Below, one piece after another: positions 11,863 through 25,301 of a DNA stretch of 64,000 nucleotides. The notes below the pieces were generated by a model, which saw only the letters and a program-made list of their open reading frames with translations, was not told the origin of the DNA and did not search any database. Within the stretch, counting starts at the first letter, position 1; each line of letters opens with the position of its first letter. Both the position numbers and the translations under genes were made by a program. Origin of the DNA: Lutjanus erythropterus (taxonomy: Eukaryota; Chordata; Actinopteri; Lutjaniformes; Lutjanidae); contig CM034591.1 in assembly GCA_020091685.1 (NCBI GenBank), positions 12,906,833-12,970,832 of the forward strand, in the 5' to 3' direction.

Positions 11863-14800
11863 TGACCTCCTGCCAACTCTGTGCTCTTGTGATTATTTTA
11901 AGGAGACTATGCCCACCCCACTTACATATTTCCCTCTTGTGGGACTAATAAAGGTCTTACCTTACACAACACACTAAAAAATGTAACATTAAGATTCTTT
12001 GCATGTGTGAAATCTGTGTAATTTGTAAGTTTTCAATACATAATACAGTCCCCTCAGCACTTACAGCCCTGTGCAGCTGCTAAAGTTGGGTACAGTGTGC
12101 AGACGGCTTTCACTATCTTGCTCCCACGCAACAGTTGTTGTGAGTGATAAGTGGAGTCACAAGGTTAAACCTCGTGACCTCAGGTTTAGAACACAACCCT
12201 TATCTAAATTCAGACACACAGACAGTCTATTTCCCTGGAAGCATTTCCTTCAAAATAAACAGTTTGAGGTCTTTCAACTTTGTTTTACAGCAATAGCTTT
12301 GTAGAGCAATGCAGGTCAGGGGCCTTGTTTATAAAATTAACTTAAAAGTCCATTTTTAACCTATGTATGAGCAGAAAACCACATATAAATGAGTACTTGT
12401 ATAACTTCACTTTGACGTGATGCTCTTATCTCTAACTGTAGACATGATATAAGTGATTTTTCTGCTGGTTATGTAGGGAGACTGCAGTTTGAGTAGAATA
12501 TGCTCAAACTCGTGGTGATATTTGCATGAATTTCATGAATAATTTGGTAGCAATAATGTATTTGACTTCATTTATTAAACTATTTCATCCACCAAATAAT
12601 ACTTTAATTTCAATGATGCTTTTCTCTTTTGGTCCACGGCTATAAGGGGAAATTGCTGATTGTAAGGCAGTTTCAAGTTATGGGATTTACATACCACAGG
12701 TGAATAAATTACAAATGGGCTTCTTAGAACCTGGGTAAGCATTGTTTTTTATGCTCAGTATTTTTTATGAATGAAATGTAAGGACACTATCAGAAATTAT
12801 AAATTGTAGGAAAATGTGTCATGACATTGGATCAAGGTATTATTTGCTTGTGATTAACTTTTTTTTTAATGTAAATATTACACAGCTATTGTCTTCATTG
12901 CTTTGACTTGGTATCAACAAAGAAGCTGAGCCAGAATTTCTGGCCATAAAAGTAGCATCCCTGCATGCAAGCAGACCATCACTTGGAGAAAGTGGAAAAA
13001 ATAAGGCTGACAACCCCATTTCACTCCAACACCATTATTTTTTTCTGAGGGAATGACTTGAGAACAGTGGTTTAATCCTAAATGTAAAGACATTTATTTT
13101 AAAAGGGTTTGTTTACCCCAGTTGCAATAAATACAGTTTTGTTAGATTCTCCATAAAGCTGTGGTTTCCTTTCAGGCTGCAAACACTATTTAATGTGTTA
13201 TTACTCCAGCCAGGCACACATATAATATGTATTTGTGTATTCCTGTGGTTTTATGTGTATAAGCACCCCATATGTGGTTAATATAATATACATTTTCACC
13301 CCTGCCTGTGAAGGCACAGAAAGTTTTTGACTGAAATAACTTTGCAGGTAGCGCCAGTATGCAATGAGTCATAATAATACATTAGGCGCGTGCATTCATG
13401 TCATGCATGTGTGCCAGCCAAACATTTATTGTCCTGTAATGGAACAATTGTGGCTGATGAAATCTAAATTCATCGTCTGCAGAAGTCTGGAGCTGTCTGA
13501 GTCATGGGTGTGTCAGGCCCCTCCGAGGCAGTGAAATCGGTTTCACACTGTTCTTTCTTCTCTCTGCTGCAAAAGCACACGTTATGTAATGTTACTACAG
13601 ACACGTATGGAAGTAGGTCAGAGCTGTATGTACAAGTTGGAAGAAAAGCTCTTGGCCCACATAGGGGAAGTGGTTTCTTTCCCTTTGTTCTTCCACATGA
13701 GGGTTCTGGGTCCAAATACATTGTAGTTACCGTTTAAAAGATCAGTTTCAATATGTTATGCACTTCTTATAGTAAAAAATCCAACTGTACTGTATTTTCA
13801 AATAGTTATTCCATTCACCTGACACCTGACTAAAGCAAACTACATGATATTTTTAGACATTTTTTCCGTTAATAGTCAGCGTTTTTACCACTGTTGAATG
13901 TGTCACAGCCCTCAAGTGTTGATATTACACTGCATGCAGAACAAAGAGAGCATGTGTTGTATTATTCACAGCACACAAAGCGTCTCTTATGGTTTTCTCT
14001 GTTTCCAGACAGACTGCATGATTGACACATCTGTGCACATGGGCAGACAGTGAACATCTGTCTTAAAAAACATGTTTTTTTTTCAATGCATTTTGAGTCG
14101 TTTACTTACAGTTTATGATTGAGGTTTTTCATTGTCAAAGTTATGCATTTTGATGCCCTCAGGTGGCTTCTACACCCATTTCCCCTCTGATACATTACAG
14201 CATAACCTGCCACACGTGTCCTCAAATCCATAAATGCTCACATCTGGCTGAACTTCGACTTCTTCTGGTTAGGATTGTTGTGGTTATGACTGTTCAGCCT
14301 GAGGCTTCATACATATGCATATTTATTCATCAGCTCTAAAACACATCATTTATGTTATGTAAACTCCAGAATATTCTTTTCTTGCTCCCACTCAAGCTTA
14401 AGTTAGATTTTACTTCAGTTAAATCTTGTTTTGTGGATTCAGTTTAAACGGTTCCCACCACCAGTACATTCAAATGTTTTAGTGGGAGAGAAGAATAGAG
14501 AGAAAGAAAGATAGTGAGTGGGAGATCCGATTACAATCTCATTCATCTTGAGAATTTCCTGCAGCCTGCTTTAGTATCAAGCAGGACAAACACCAAAAAA
14601 CTTAACTGTATCTGTTTACGACGCAATTCCTTAGCTTGGACCAAACTTTTCAAGGCAGAAAGTTTTACTTTGTGTTCATTTTCCCAAACAGAGACACCAG
14701 TTCTTCAGCATTCTCTATTGCTCAAAACGAGCTGTTCTGTGTGCTAACGTCCTCAAACGGCTCAACATTTTAACAGTCACTAACAGTATGCTTAACTTTA

Positions 14801-15458
14801 ATGCAAAAAATCATTTTGAGATGGTGTTATTTCCTCAAAGGGGAGCTAACTCATTTTAAAACGTGTGTTACTTCACAGCGAGTGCGAGCCAGTCTCGTCC
14901 AGTTATGTAACCTTGAATGCTGCTGGCAGGGCCTCGCTTGAAAAAAAAGGGGGAAGACCGCCGTTCCAGATCTGCACTGAGGCATGGCTGCATACGTTTT
15001 ACTGCCCCCTACTTCTGTTATACTGAACTTCCTCTTTTTTTGTGAATATATTTTATTGATTTGCAAAGTTTTCATCCCACGAGAGTAGAAAATACAAAAC
15101 GTGCACATTTGACTTTGATTCCCTGACTCGTCTCCCAAACACAAAGAAGCTCTGTTCATCAAGTATGATGACATACTGAAATTCACAAACCCATCCCTAC
15201 CACTCTACCCAGCTACGCACCCATAAGATTAGAGGTTACACAATACATTCATGTTAAGAGGGAAAAACTGCTATAAGATAACAAGGGAGGGTCAGGCTGC
15301 TCACTACTGTAACACTGGCATTTACAGGTTCCACCACCTTACTCCTTGTCAAGGGGTTTCTGCAGACAGTCATAGAAATCCACAAAGAGCCTCCATATCT
15401 TAGTAAAGATTTGAGAGGCCCCTTAGAGAGCACATTTATTTTTTCTACATTTGTTTCT

Positions 15459-16274
15459 ACAAAACCTGTTTTCAAAAAAGTTGGGACAGAGTGTAAAATG
15501 GAAACAAAAACAAAATGCAAGGATTTGCAAATCCTTTTTACTTCTATTCAGTTGAAAACAGTACAAAGATAAGATATTTAAGTATAAACTTTATTGTTTT
15601 TTGTCAACATGGTCTCAATCTGAATTTGATGCCTGCAACACTTTATAAAAAAGTTGGGACAGGGTCAACAAAGGACTGGAAAAGTTGTGGAATGTTTACA
15701 CAATTTGTCGCTGCATTTAAAAATGCACTTGACCATGCAAAGATAAAGCTGCATATCAACAACATCCAGAAAGGCTGCAGATTTCTCTGGGCCCACGCTC
15801 ATCTGAGATGGACTGATGTGAAGTGAACCATTACACTGTAAAGTACCCACGTTAGGGACGACTCTGCTTATTTCAGCAGGACAATGCCAAAACACATTCT
15901 TCATGAGTTACAATACAATAGGCTTCGTAGTAGAGTTCAGGGACTAGACTGACCTGCCTGCAGTCCAGATGTGTTGTTGATTGAAAATGTGTGGTGCATT
16001 ATGAGGCACGAAATACAACAACAGACACCCCTGACTGATGACAGACAGAAGTCATGTACCAAGCAAAAATGGGAGATAATTTCACATCCAGAACTTCACA
16101 CCTCCACTTACTGACTGTAAATTTACAAAACACAATTAAGTTAATTGGTTTGAACATTAAATATCTTATCTTTATACTGTATTCCATTGAATATAGGTTC
16201 AATATGATGTGCAAATTATTGCATTCTGTTTTTATTTATGTTTTACAGCATCCTGACTTTTGGAGGAGAAGGGG
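15459..16274 (+). mobile_element. internally deleted Tc1/mariner element
   Basis: Ends carry AAAAAAGTTGGGACAG on the left (15474 on) and its approximate complement CATCCTGACTTTTTGG on the right, with long sub-terminal inverted repeats (GCAAGGATTTGCAAATC against GTGCAAATTATTGCATTC). Between them, plus-strand fragments in different frames encode pieces of a transposase: FLWAHAHLRWTD, FQQDNAKTH, and a PACSPD...IENVW block typical of the DDE domain. Frameshifts, stops and a large central deletion make it inactive. Confidence 0.8.
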
Positions 16275-16593
16275 CAGAATGGAGGAGCATGTTGCTTCTA
16301 TTTTAAGGGAATCAAACTTCTTGCAAGAAGTGTAGTGAAGGCTGTAATACTCAACTGAGTGTGGCTTTTCTTACCACACACAGCAATGTGATGGGCTGGT
16401 CAGAGACAGTTTGACATGTTAAAGATAAATGCAAGAGGCAAAAACTATTTCTTTTTTTTCAGTTAAGTTGGTTTCAGTCTGCAGAAACTAGGTTACTATA
16501 AACTCATTGTCCTCTGATACTATATTTCATGGACGGTCAGCACCGTGACCTTGTCTTTTGACACTTTGACCGCTTCTGGATCACAATAAACCC
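16275..16593 (+). repeat. duplicated segment, copy 1
   Basis: Matches 17209-17494 in the same order: GGAGCATGTT, AGTGTAG(T/C)GAAGGCTGTAA, GTGGCTTTTCT, CAGAAACTAGGTTA and ACTATATTTCATGGA blocks, with small indels. No coding frame is conserved between the copies, so an old segmental duplication or two copies of an unnamed repeat is likely. Confidence 0.7.
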
Positions 16594-16863
16594 AAACGTA
16601 TGACCACTAAACTCAAACAAAAGCCACTAAATATGCACAAAAACTCACACAAATACACACCTCATGTTAGTTCTATCCAGGATGAGCCCCTGTTTGTGAC
16701 GCCCCACCTGTAGGTGGACCTTTTGGGGCGAAGAAAATTCCACCACTACTGGTGGTGAACCAAACTTAACTACAAAAAGACTAATTTAAATAACTAAATC
16801 AATGGGACATATTAACATAAAGTACAAATAACAAAGATAGAATCAAGATGATACTAAATTGAG

Positions 16864-17046
16864 ACAGGCAGCACGGTGGTGCCTGGTTTGCGCTGTTGCC
16901 TCACAGCAAGAAGGTTCTGAGTTTGAATCCCCCAGCTGACTCTGGGGCTGAGGAGTTTACCCCACCTCTCGCCCAGTGTCAGCTGGGATAGACTCCAGCA
17001 CCCCCGCAACCCATAACGATAAACGGTTACAGACAATGGATGGATG
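16864..17046 (+). mobile_element. SINE-like element with ATGG tail, internally deleted
   Basis: Starts GGCAGCACGGTGGTGC, followed by a GTTGCCTCACAGCAAGAAGG block. It then jumps to the 3' portion TCAGCTGGGATAGACTCCAG and ends in an ATGGATGGATGG tail. A second copy that keeps the middle but lacks the head is at 43143-43490. The family is abundant in percomorph fishes; I do not assign a formal name. Confidence 0.7.
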
Positions 17047-17208
17047 GACTAAATCGAGATGACATAAATCAAGATTAACAAAGGCAGGTGCACCACAGCC
17101 TCCAGATCTTAACGGTTTGAGATGACCTTTTGAGTGTGCATTTAATATTTGCTCATTTTAAAAAATACTCAATCATTTTAATCAGTTGTCTTTGACCCAA
17201 TGAGAGAA

Positions 17209-17494
17209 AGACAGAGGAGCATGTTCCTTGCATTGTAAATGGTTCCAACATCTCACAAGGAGTGTAGCGAAGGCTGTAAAATTTTACTTTCTGTGGCTTT
17301 TCTCGCTACACAGCAACATGATGGGCTTGATAAACGCAAGAGGCCAAAACAATATTGTTTCAGTAAAGTAGGTCCTAGCTTGCAGAAACTAGGTTAACGT
17401 AAACTCATTGTCCTCACATACTATATTTCATGGATGGGCAGCATCGTGACATCGCCTTCTGACACCCGTGCTGCCTCTGGACTACAACAAACCC
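17209..17494 (+). repeat. duplicated segment, copy 2
   Basis: Second copy of the segment at 16275-16593, about 930 bp downstream and in the same orientation. A SINE fragment (16864-17046) sits between the two. Confidence 0.7.
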
Positions 17495-18580
17495 TGCAGT
17501 TTTCTAAACCACACCAACCACCACACACAGGGTTATGAGGGTTGCAGTACTGGCTCTTACTGGATCTTGTTTGTGTGTGTGAGCAAGTGTGTGTCTGCCT
17601 GCCTGCCTTTCTGTCTGCATGGGTTTAAGTGCTGCGCCCGTCTATTGCTATGTGTCTCTTTACACACCTCTCCACAGAGCATCCAAACAGCAGAGGAAGC
17701 AACAGTCTGCTGTGGTCGCCACAAATAGAGCATATAAACAACACTATAAATCCTGCCTTCAGGCCTCTAACTCCATACAGTTAAGGTTTGGATTATCACA
17801 TCACCACCTCACACAGGTCAGACGGGACATGGCCGTGCAACCACTAACCATCCTGGCTGCAGAGGTGACTGTGGCTGCCTGTCTGAAAACAATTTCTTTG
17901 TCTCGCATGCGTCCTTTAACATCCTTCTCCCTGTTTTCCTCTGTAACCCAACCAAAGAAAACAACAAGTACGGGGCACATTCATTTAATCAAATCATCCT
18001 TTCCTTCCACCGCAACTACGCTGCTCTTCAAAGCCTCCTCCTCAGCCTACGACTTGTTTCTATATTTACAGCTTTTACTACAGTCTAAGAGGAGCCCATG
18101 AAACCAGCCATTCGTGCCATAAAACCTTTTGTGACGACCGGGGCCGTTGTAAGGGCTTGTTTTGAGAATGTGATCCTCTAAAGCCGACGTGAGCTGAGCG
18201 GGGTTAATGCCACACCTGTGGGGCCGATGTGAAGACAGCTTTTCACCTACTGTGGTTGACCCGCTCCGTCTGTGTTTACGTTGAGTGGAGCTGGCCTTGG
18301 GAGAAATTACACCACAGTGCAGACACAACAAGACACTCTGTAACCCATACATGGCATCAGACACTTAAATTGTACTCATTTCACTGCTGCTGCTGCTGCT
18401 GCAACACGTAGGTGGTGGAAGAAACATTTAGATCCTTTACTCAAAAATATGTTTTTCTTTGTGTTCCTACAGTTGGATGTTTGAGCTTTACTGTGTAGAA
18501 TGATGTATGTGCAAACCTTTACATCAGAGGTTTGTTTTCATCTGATTCATCTGCTTAAAGTGAAGGATTCTCACTGAAAA

Positions 18581-19308
18581 TTAAAGCTCAGGTATGCAGT
18601 TTGTTTTTGGCGTCACTGGGCGAAAGTTCATTATAATTTTTCAGCATATTTTCAAGCGTTCTGAGAGAAAAACTCCTCTTTAGAGAAACTTTAGGAAATC
18701 CGGCACGTGTCAGGAGACAGGTCATTTCGGTGAGTTGGCATTTCAATTGTCTGTTGTACAAATGCAGATGCTTGCGTGTGCCCCTTCAGACAGTGAAAGC
18801 CTGATTCAACAGTTGAAACTCCTGCAGAAAATCCTGCAGCCTGTGACAAATTTCCAACTCAAATCTCCTCTGCCTACAGCGGCGTATAGTACGAAACACA
18901 TGTGAACACGTTCCGGCTCATTATGTTTGTGCTATGGCGCTCATATTGACGAGTGGCAAAAATGCATGATGACAAACAGTGGGGAATGACTTTCGAGGAG
19001 GGACAGTGGTGTGTGTGTGGTGTACGAGCCTCCCATCCTGCTGTTCGATGGCGCTGTAGCCGCCTGAAGCCTGGAGCGCTCTGTCCTGGAGCTGTGAAGC
19101 GCTGGAGGGCCGTCTTTGAGAAGGTGAATCGCAGTGAGAGGGGCCGGGGTCTTGGAGAGCAGAGAGAGAGGTGTCACAGGGAAACCTGACTGCTGGTAGA
19201 GTTTGTGGGTTTGGTGGGAGGGGCTTAGCAGAGTGATTCAGACGGGAAAGAGAAAAGCGGCATGGTTTTACATTGTATATGTTCACTTATTGCCTACTGG
19301 AGCTTTAA
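18581..19308. mobile_element. MITE with TTAAAGCTC inverted termini
   Basis: Left end TTAAAGCTCAGGTATGCAGT and right end ATTGCCTACTGGAGCTTTAA are inverted complements with a few mismatches. The 728-bp interior has open frames on both strands but no recognisable domain. The TTAA at both tips is compatible with a piggyBac-like target but proves nothing. Confidence 0.55.
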
Positions 19309-20094
19309 GGGCCTACGAGCATCATCTGTTATGTCACAACTATGCACATGTACACTGAGAATGGCCTTTAAAGAGGGGTAGGAGACATCTTGCACCCAGT
19401 TGGAAAACATTATAACTGAACGAAGTTTGCATATGCACAGATTTTTGGAATTTTTAATGAGGTAGAAGGAATAGATGTATTTATAAGGATTTTAATGTGG
19501 GAATTATACTTTTTCTGTGGAAAAAAAAACATATCAGATGCATATTATTTGTAAATATGTCACCATGCATGTCTGGAGGGCATCTTTAAAAATAGTCAGG
19601 TACAAGTAACATTCAATTGCAGTTTTTTTTGTTTACTGTCCATTATTTCATTACTGGTTTATATTTATCCTCCAAGTGCTCTGAAAGCTCCGGACTCACT
19701 GTGTCAGCTGGTTTGTAGCTGATTTAACTGAAAATGTTTTTGGGAATATGCACCACTAAAGTATAACATTAACTGACATGATAAGGGCTTAAAGGAGGGT
19801 CCTACTTTTCCTACTTTTTACATTTCCTCCTTGTTGACGGGGCCATGTGTTAAAATCAGATGTCAAGGCCTTTATTATTTTAATCTTGTGCTTTGATCAG
19901 TCTTGAAAATAACTTTGTACATTGACTGAATTCTGTCATTTTACTACTACCCCATTACATTTGAGTGAAACATTATATTTCTTATTCTGCTTCATTTATT
20001 GAGCTGTAGTTGTTGTCAATAGTTATTTTCCATATTAAGATTCGATATAAAAACATATGAAAAGGTTTCCAACCTTTTTGGCTTGAGATTCCTT

Positions 20095-20095
<1 letters not shown>

Positions 20096-20129
<34 letters not shown>
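20096..20129. repeat. (CA)n microsatellite
   Basis: About 17 CA units. Confidence 0.95.
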
Positions 20130-20133
<4 letters not shown>

Positions 20134-20319
20134 CTCAGCTAAACAAAACCCAGTGTGGATAAATATAGCACTGACACAATACTTGGTTGACTTGACTCAT
20201 TAATGTGGTGTTTTGACTCAGTGTTGGTGTTATTTTTAAATTACTGTTGGGTTACCAGATCAAAAAACCCTCGGCTGGGTGGTTGTCTACCCAATAATAC
20301 CCGCTAAAATCTGAGGAGG

Positions 20320-20840
20320 AGAGTAATGAGGTACATATACTTTGCTTAAGTAGAGTTGTCAAGCACTTTCTGTACTTATCTGTACTTTATTTGAGTATTT
20401 ATTTTTCTGACAACTTTTTACTTTTACTCCGTACATGTTAACACAAATATCTGTACTCTCTACTCCTGACAGGTTTGTTACACAGGCTCGTTACTTTCGT
20501 TTTAACGCATCTGATTATTGATGGATTTTATTTTGCATCACTGCATGCTGCCTTCGAGACCATCGAGACCATCAGAGCATATCACACATGGCAGATGAAA
20601 AACAACTTAAAAGACAAACAAGACGAAACAGATAAGAGAGGCAGACTCTGCTGCGGAGAAAAGGTGAGGGTTAGTTAGTTTTGCACAGAAACAGCTGGTA
20701 GAAATGTCCTTCCAAGGGCGGCTTTTTACTTTTTTCTGAGTACATTTCAGAGCCTGTACTTTTACACTTTCACTTCCGTCATTGCTGTACTTCTGTTTGA
20801 GTGAAGAATGTACTTCTGCAACCTGTGCAACGCTCCTCAC
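20320..20840. repeat. dispersed repeat rich in TACTTTTACT motifs
   Basis: Both flanks carry multiple GTACTT/TACTTTTAC motifs (20330-20470 and 20720-20820), the signature of a common fish non-autonomous element whose ends contain this motif. The middle has an open frame without recognisable homology. Confidence 0.45.
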
Positions 20841-22512
20841 TGCGTCAATTTTAATCCAGTGGGGTTTTTTTTCATAATAAGAAATATCTCATTGGGATTG
20901 TCACATTTCAGATATCTCTGTCACTGGAGGGGGCCTGACCCATAGGTTGGGAACCACATAAGTAAAAACACTTAACTTTATACAGTATGTAGTACTTATA
21001 GTACAAGATACAACAATGATATTATACATTGAACAAGTATATTGACCGATGACGCTTCAAGTAAATAATTCTGAACTTTACCAAAGTGAACTTTTTAATC
21101 CATGACTTTAACTTGTAGTGAAGTTTACATTGTTGCATTTGTAGTTTTACTTGCATATTCCTTAATTAATTTTGTTGAATCAAATTACCACACAGCCAAA
21201 ACCCAGTCCAAGTCCCTGCACAGAAAAACTGTACACAATGTACAGAAAGTTGGAGGGTTGTGGTCAGTAGGGGCCCAGTTTTTGCCCCGTGGCCCCCAGT
21301 AGGTTAATGCAGCCATGTCAAGATGAAGCTATTCTAACTTACTTTAGGTATTGTTCTTTTCAGGTTGTGTAATTATATGACAGTGCATGACACTTTATAA
21401 GATGATGATACGTTTTGTGTATGAAATCTCTCTCTGCAATGCAACTGCTAAGTATAGCTGCTAGATAATGTTGCGGGGTGAGAAATACCATAAACTAAAA
21501 ACACTGTAAACACCCAGTAAAAATATCTCAGAACTTTTCTTGGGTAGTTAGGTCCCATCAACGTATAACATCTAAATGCATTTGAAATTTAAAATTACTG
21601 TTTTGCAAAGATGTGGTGGTTACATAGTAAACTGTACCATCTGTTGAGTCACAAAGACCTAATTACTAATGTTCTCCATGCCCACTTATCCAGACGTGCG
21701 TATGTAGAGTTATATAAGACCTGGTTGAGAGGGGAAAGTAAACCTCACTCACTGTCACTCTGGTCAAAAACACCACTAAGAGATATGTTTTCCAGAACCT
21801 TCACTCCGGCTCTTCCCATGGTACACAGCGTGCATGAATACTACCACACCAACCAAATGGTGAGACCTGAGGGAAATAATAACATGATGCAACCGTCCTG
21901 AGTGTGGGCTCGAGGACCATATCCTGTTATGGTGGGTCTGGGAGCGGCCTGGTGTTGCCAGTCTGAAACCGACCACAGCCTCCCACTCCTCACCCGTCTG
22001 AATCACTGTTTACTTAGACAGGAAGGCCGTCCGCTATACAACATCATCATCATCTGCTGCTGCTGCTCCATGTCTGTGACTCGCTTGCGGCTTTGGCAAA
22101 GGGGGGTTTGTGTTTTCCCCGACGGCCAAGTTTCTAAAAGCAGACACAAGCTAAAACCAAAACGCTTGGAGGAGCAGGGCCCAGCCTCGGAAACCGCTGC
22201 TTCTCCGAGCCGTCTACCTCTGAAAACTCTTAACGCCCCCTCCTCCTGGAAAAACAGAGACCCATTCAAACAAAGTAGGAAATAATTAAGAGCAGGTCCT
22301 GATTCACTTATTCAAATATGACTATGCCAAAAGGAAAACAACATCAGTGTCTGCTGGAGTAAGAGAAATGCTGAAGTGAATAAATAAAGGTTAATATAAG
22401 GAAAACTGAACGTGACTGAAAGTTCATGAAAAAGCAACTAAGTGAACATTTTTCAGTCAGACTTTAAAATGTTATATTAACATGTAGATCACTGGTTGTT
22501 GGCCAGACTCTA

Positions 22513-23753
22513 CGTTCAGCCACGACATTAAAACCACCTGCGTAATATTGTGTAAGTCCCCCCTCGTGTTGCCAAAACAGCCCTGACCCCATCGAGGCAC
22601 TGGACTCCACAAGACCTCTGATATTGCCCTGTGGTATCTGGCACCAAGACCTTAGCAGCAGATCCTTTAAGTCCTGTAAGTTGCGAGGTGCGGCCTCCGC
22701 GGATCAGACTTGTTGTTGCAGCACATCCCACAGACGCTTGATCAGATTGAGATCTGGGGAATTTGGAGGCCAACACGTTGTCAACACCAGAACACCTTCT
22801 TCCATTGCTCCAGTTTTGACACTCACATACCCATTGTAGGTGCTTTCAGTGGTAGAAAGAGGTCACCATGGGGCTCGGCGATATGTCTTATAAATAATAT
22901 CTCGATATTTTTAGGCTGTTCCATGATATACATCAGGCAATACGTCATCCAGCTGAGTCAGCAGGGCCACACCGAATAAACCTATAAATCCATCACTTTC
23001 TCTGGTTTCCCTCCTGGAAAGGAAAGGATCCCAAAGGAGAGCAGTGAGAATGTCTGAGCATTTAGAGAACTGTATTTGTTTAATTGCTACTACTAATGGA
23101 AGTGCAGAAGCATCAGACTGTCATCTCTGACTAAATCTCAGCCTAGCTTAGATTTAACAGTTGTCTGTTAACAAGTTTTGTTATTTACAGACAACATTAA
23201 GCCAAACGATACCTGATAATTCAGTATTAGCCGTGTCTGGTCACTGTGTCGGCTCATTGATCCACTTGGCCCGGGCAAGACTGAAGGAGCGTGATGGCTG
23301 ACAGATTAACCTTAATTTATTAAGATATAGCGAACACGCCAGTTCAGGCAAGGTCACAGAATAATTCTTAGACATACAAACTTGTCAAAACTATAATTCA
23401 AAAACACCTAAATTTACATTGTTGTCTATGGGATCTTCTGTTTTCTGCCGCTTTTTTCTATCGATATAAATCTTGTTAGGTATCGGCTGATACTATCCAC
23501 TGCATATCGGGAATATGCCACAAAACTAGCTGTTTTGGAGATGCTCTGACCCAGTCATCCAGTCATCACAATTTTGCCCTTGACAAAGTCACTTGGGTCC
23601 TTACACCTGCCCATTTTCCCCGTTTCCAACAAGTCAACTTGATTAGCAAGCTGTTCACTTGCTGCCTAATCTATCACACCCATACCCCACTATGTGATGA
23701 GATGATCGATGTCACTTCACCCGCCAGTGGTTTTAATGTTGGCTGATCGGTTT
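22513..23753 (-). mobile_element. Tc1-like transposon relic interrupted by another element
   Basis: Terminal inverted repeats ACATTAAAACCACCTGCG (left) and AGTGGTTTTAATGTTGGC (right). The minus strand encodes the C-terminal PPNSPDLN motif of a Tc1 transposase (about 22741-22772). The usual catalytic Glu that follows is Lys here (LIK), so it is inactive. Tc1 sequence covers 22513-22866 and 23490-23753. The middle (about 22867-23489) is foreign, begins GGCTCGGCGATATG and ends in a TATCGATATAAAT block. Confidence 0.75.
22867..23489. mobile_element. insertion nested in the Tc1 relic
   Basis: Splits the Tc1-like element. Its edges contain AT-rich GATAT motifs in inverted relation (CTCGATATTTTT on the left, CTATCGATATAAA on the right). 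No coding capacity was found. The boundaries are approximate. Confidence 0.5.
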
Positions 23754-24799
23754 ACTGTTTTGTATTTATTCCCTGTGGTTGGAGACTCAAAGGCCATCCA
23801 GGGCCCGAAACACAACTTTATCTTTACACAAATTTAAATCACCTAAAATCACCAAAATACAGCAATGAAACAGGATCTGCACATTTCATGCTCATTTCTG
23901 GTACATAAAATGTATAAAAGGTACCGTATTTATTGAAAAAATCTGATAATTCATGATGGTTTAATATTGCAGCTGAAAGATTTGTTTTTGTTGTTTTCTG
24001 TCTCCAGTGAGCCCCTGTCAAACTTTTATACAAGACAAACCCAAGAAGAACTTTTTTTTCCCCTTTTTTGGCCATAACACCACACTGACCCAGTTTCAGA
24101 AAAATGAAGAAAACTAACAGCAATTAGTGTTGCAAAAGGTATTCATATATGGAGCCACTGTGTTTAGAGATACTCAGAAAAAATGTCAAACAAAACCCAA
24201 AGTCAAGGTACTGCAAACTATATTCAAAATGTGGTTTCTGCTGCCCTGCCTCACCTTCATCAGTGTGGAATCAGGTTGCCCCTCTTCCAGAGTCTGGACC
24301 CCTCCACGGCCACACTGTGGTGCAGTTTCCGCTCTGAGAGGGAATGGGCGGGGGTGGACCAAGCCATGTTGGTTTTGACTGAGTTTCCTGCTGTAGTAGT
24401 GAGTATAAAATTAGAGTTTTATGTGAATTGGACGGGGGTGGGACAGACACATGCTTGTGTTGGGGTAGAGAGGAATGTAACCTACTTTTCTGTCAACAAA
24501 CCCCTGTTTTGTACGGCTGGTACGTGACAATGGCGTGTAAAATGTGCGGGACAAGAGGGGATGTTTGTTGAAAACATCTGTCTAGTGTTCAACAATTCAG
24601 TGGCAAATTAAGGTTTATGGTGGAGAAAGAAACAACTAGGACAAGGTTCAGTAAACCAACATCAGTCCTGGTGCTTCAGTCTGCCACCTTGTTAATTGCT
24701 CTTCACCTGACATCCAATGTGATCAGGTAATCTATCCCTGATTATTAGATGGATGCAATGAAAAAACAGTAGAAAGCTGGGACAGTTTACATCCTACAT

Positions 24800-25013
24800 C
24801 AGTGTTTCCCAGTCCTGGTCCTCAGGGCCCACTGTCCTGCATGTTTTAGATGTTTCTCTGCTCCAACACACCTGATTCACATGATCAGCTCGTCATCAAG
24901 CCTCTGCAGAAGCCTGATAACAACCTGATCATTTGAATCAGGTGTGTTGGAGCAGAGAAACATCTAAAACATGCAGGACAGTGGGCCCCGAGGACCAGGA
25001 TTGGGAAACACTG
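24800..25013. mobile_element. palindromic hAT-like MITE with perfect 8-bp target duplication
   Basis: The 214-bp element begins CAGTGTTTCCCAGTCCTGG and ends CCAGGATTGGGAAACACTG; the two halves are near-perfect inverted complements for about 90 bp with a short centre. It is flanked on both sides by the same 8 bp, TCCTACAT (24792-24799 and 25014-25021), diagnostic of hAT-type insertion. No transposase is encoded. Confidence 0.9.
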
Positions 25014-25301
25014 TCCTACATGTTCAATTGTGTATGTGATGCAAAGGTGAACTCAATAGATGTTCCTCTAATTGTAGGTGTGCTTATCAGTAACTTCAGC
25101 TGGTGCAGAAATGTCTAATTGAGCTGCAGGAACACGGCCCTGCAGGCAACACATTTGCTCATCGTGGATCTGATGAAATGAATCCTGGTCTCTGCTGACA
25201 CCTGGTGGACTGAGAGACAGCATACAGCTCATAGAATCTAATCATTGTGCTCATGGGCCTGAAAAAAAGAAGCTTACACCATGTTATTAAATATGAACAC
25301 G

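Noticed and set aside
17589-18101. 170-codon open frame on the plus strand
   Set aside because: Composition is Ser/Thr/Leu-rich without domains, splice context or similarity; it overlaps the end of no known gene and sits in repeat-rich intergenic DNA.
18921-19286. 121-codon minus-strand frame
   Set aside because: Lies inside a MITE (18581-19308) and has low-complexity Ser/Pro content; no evidence of a gene.
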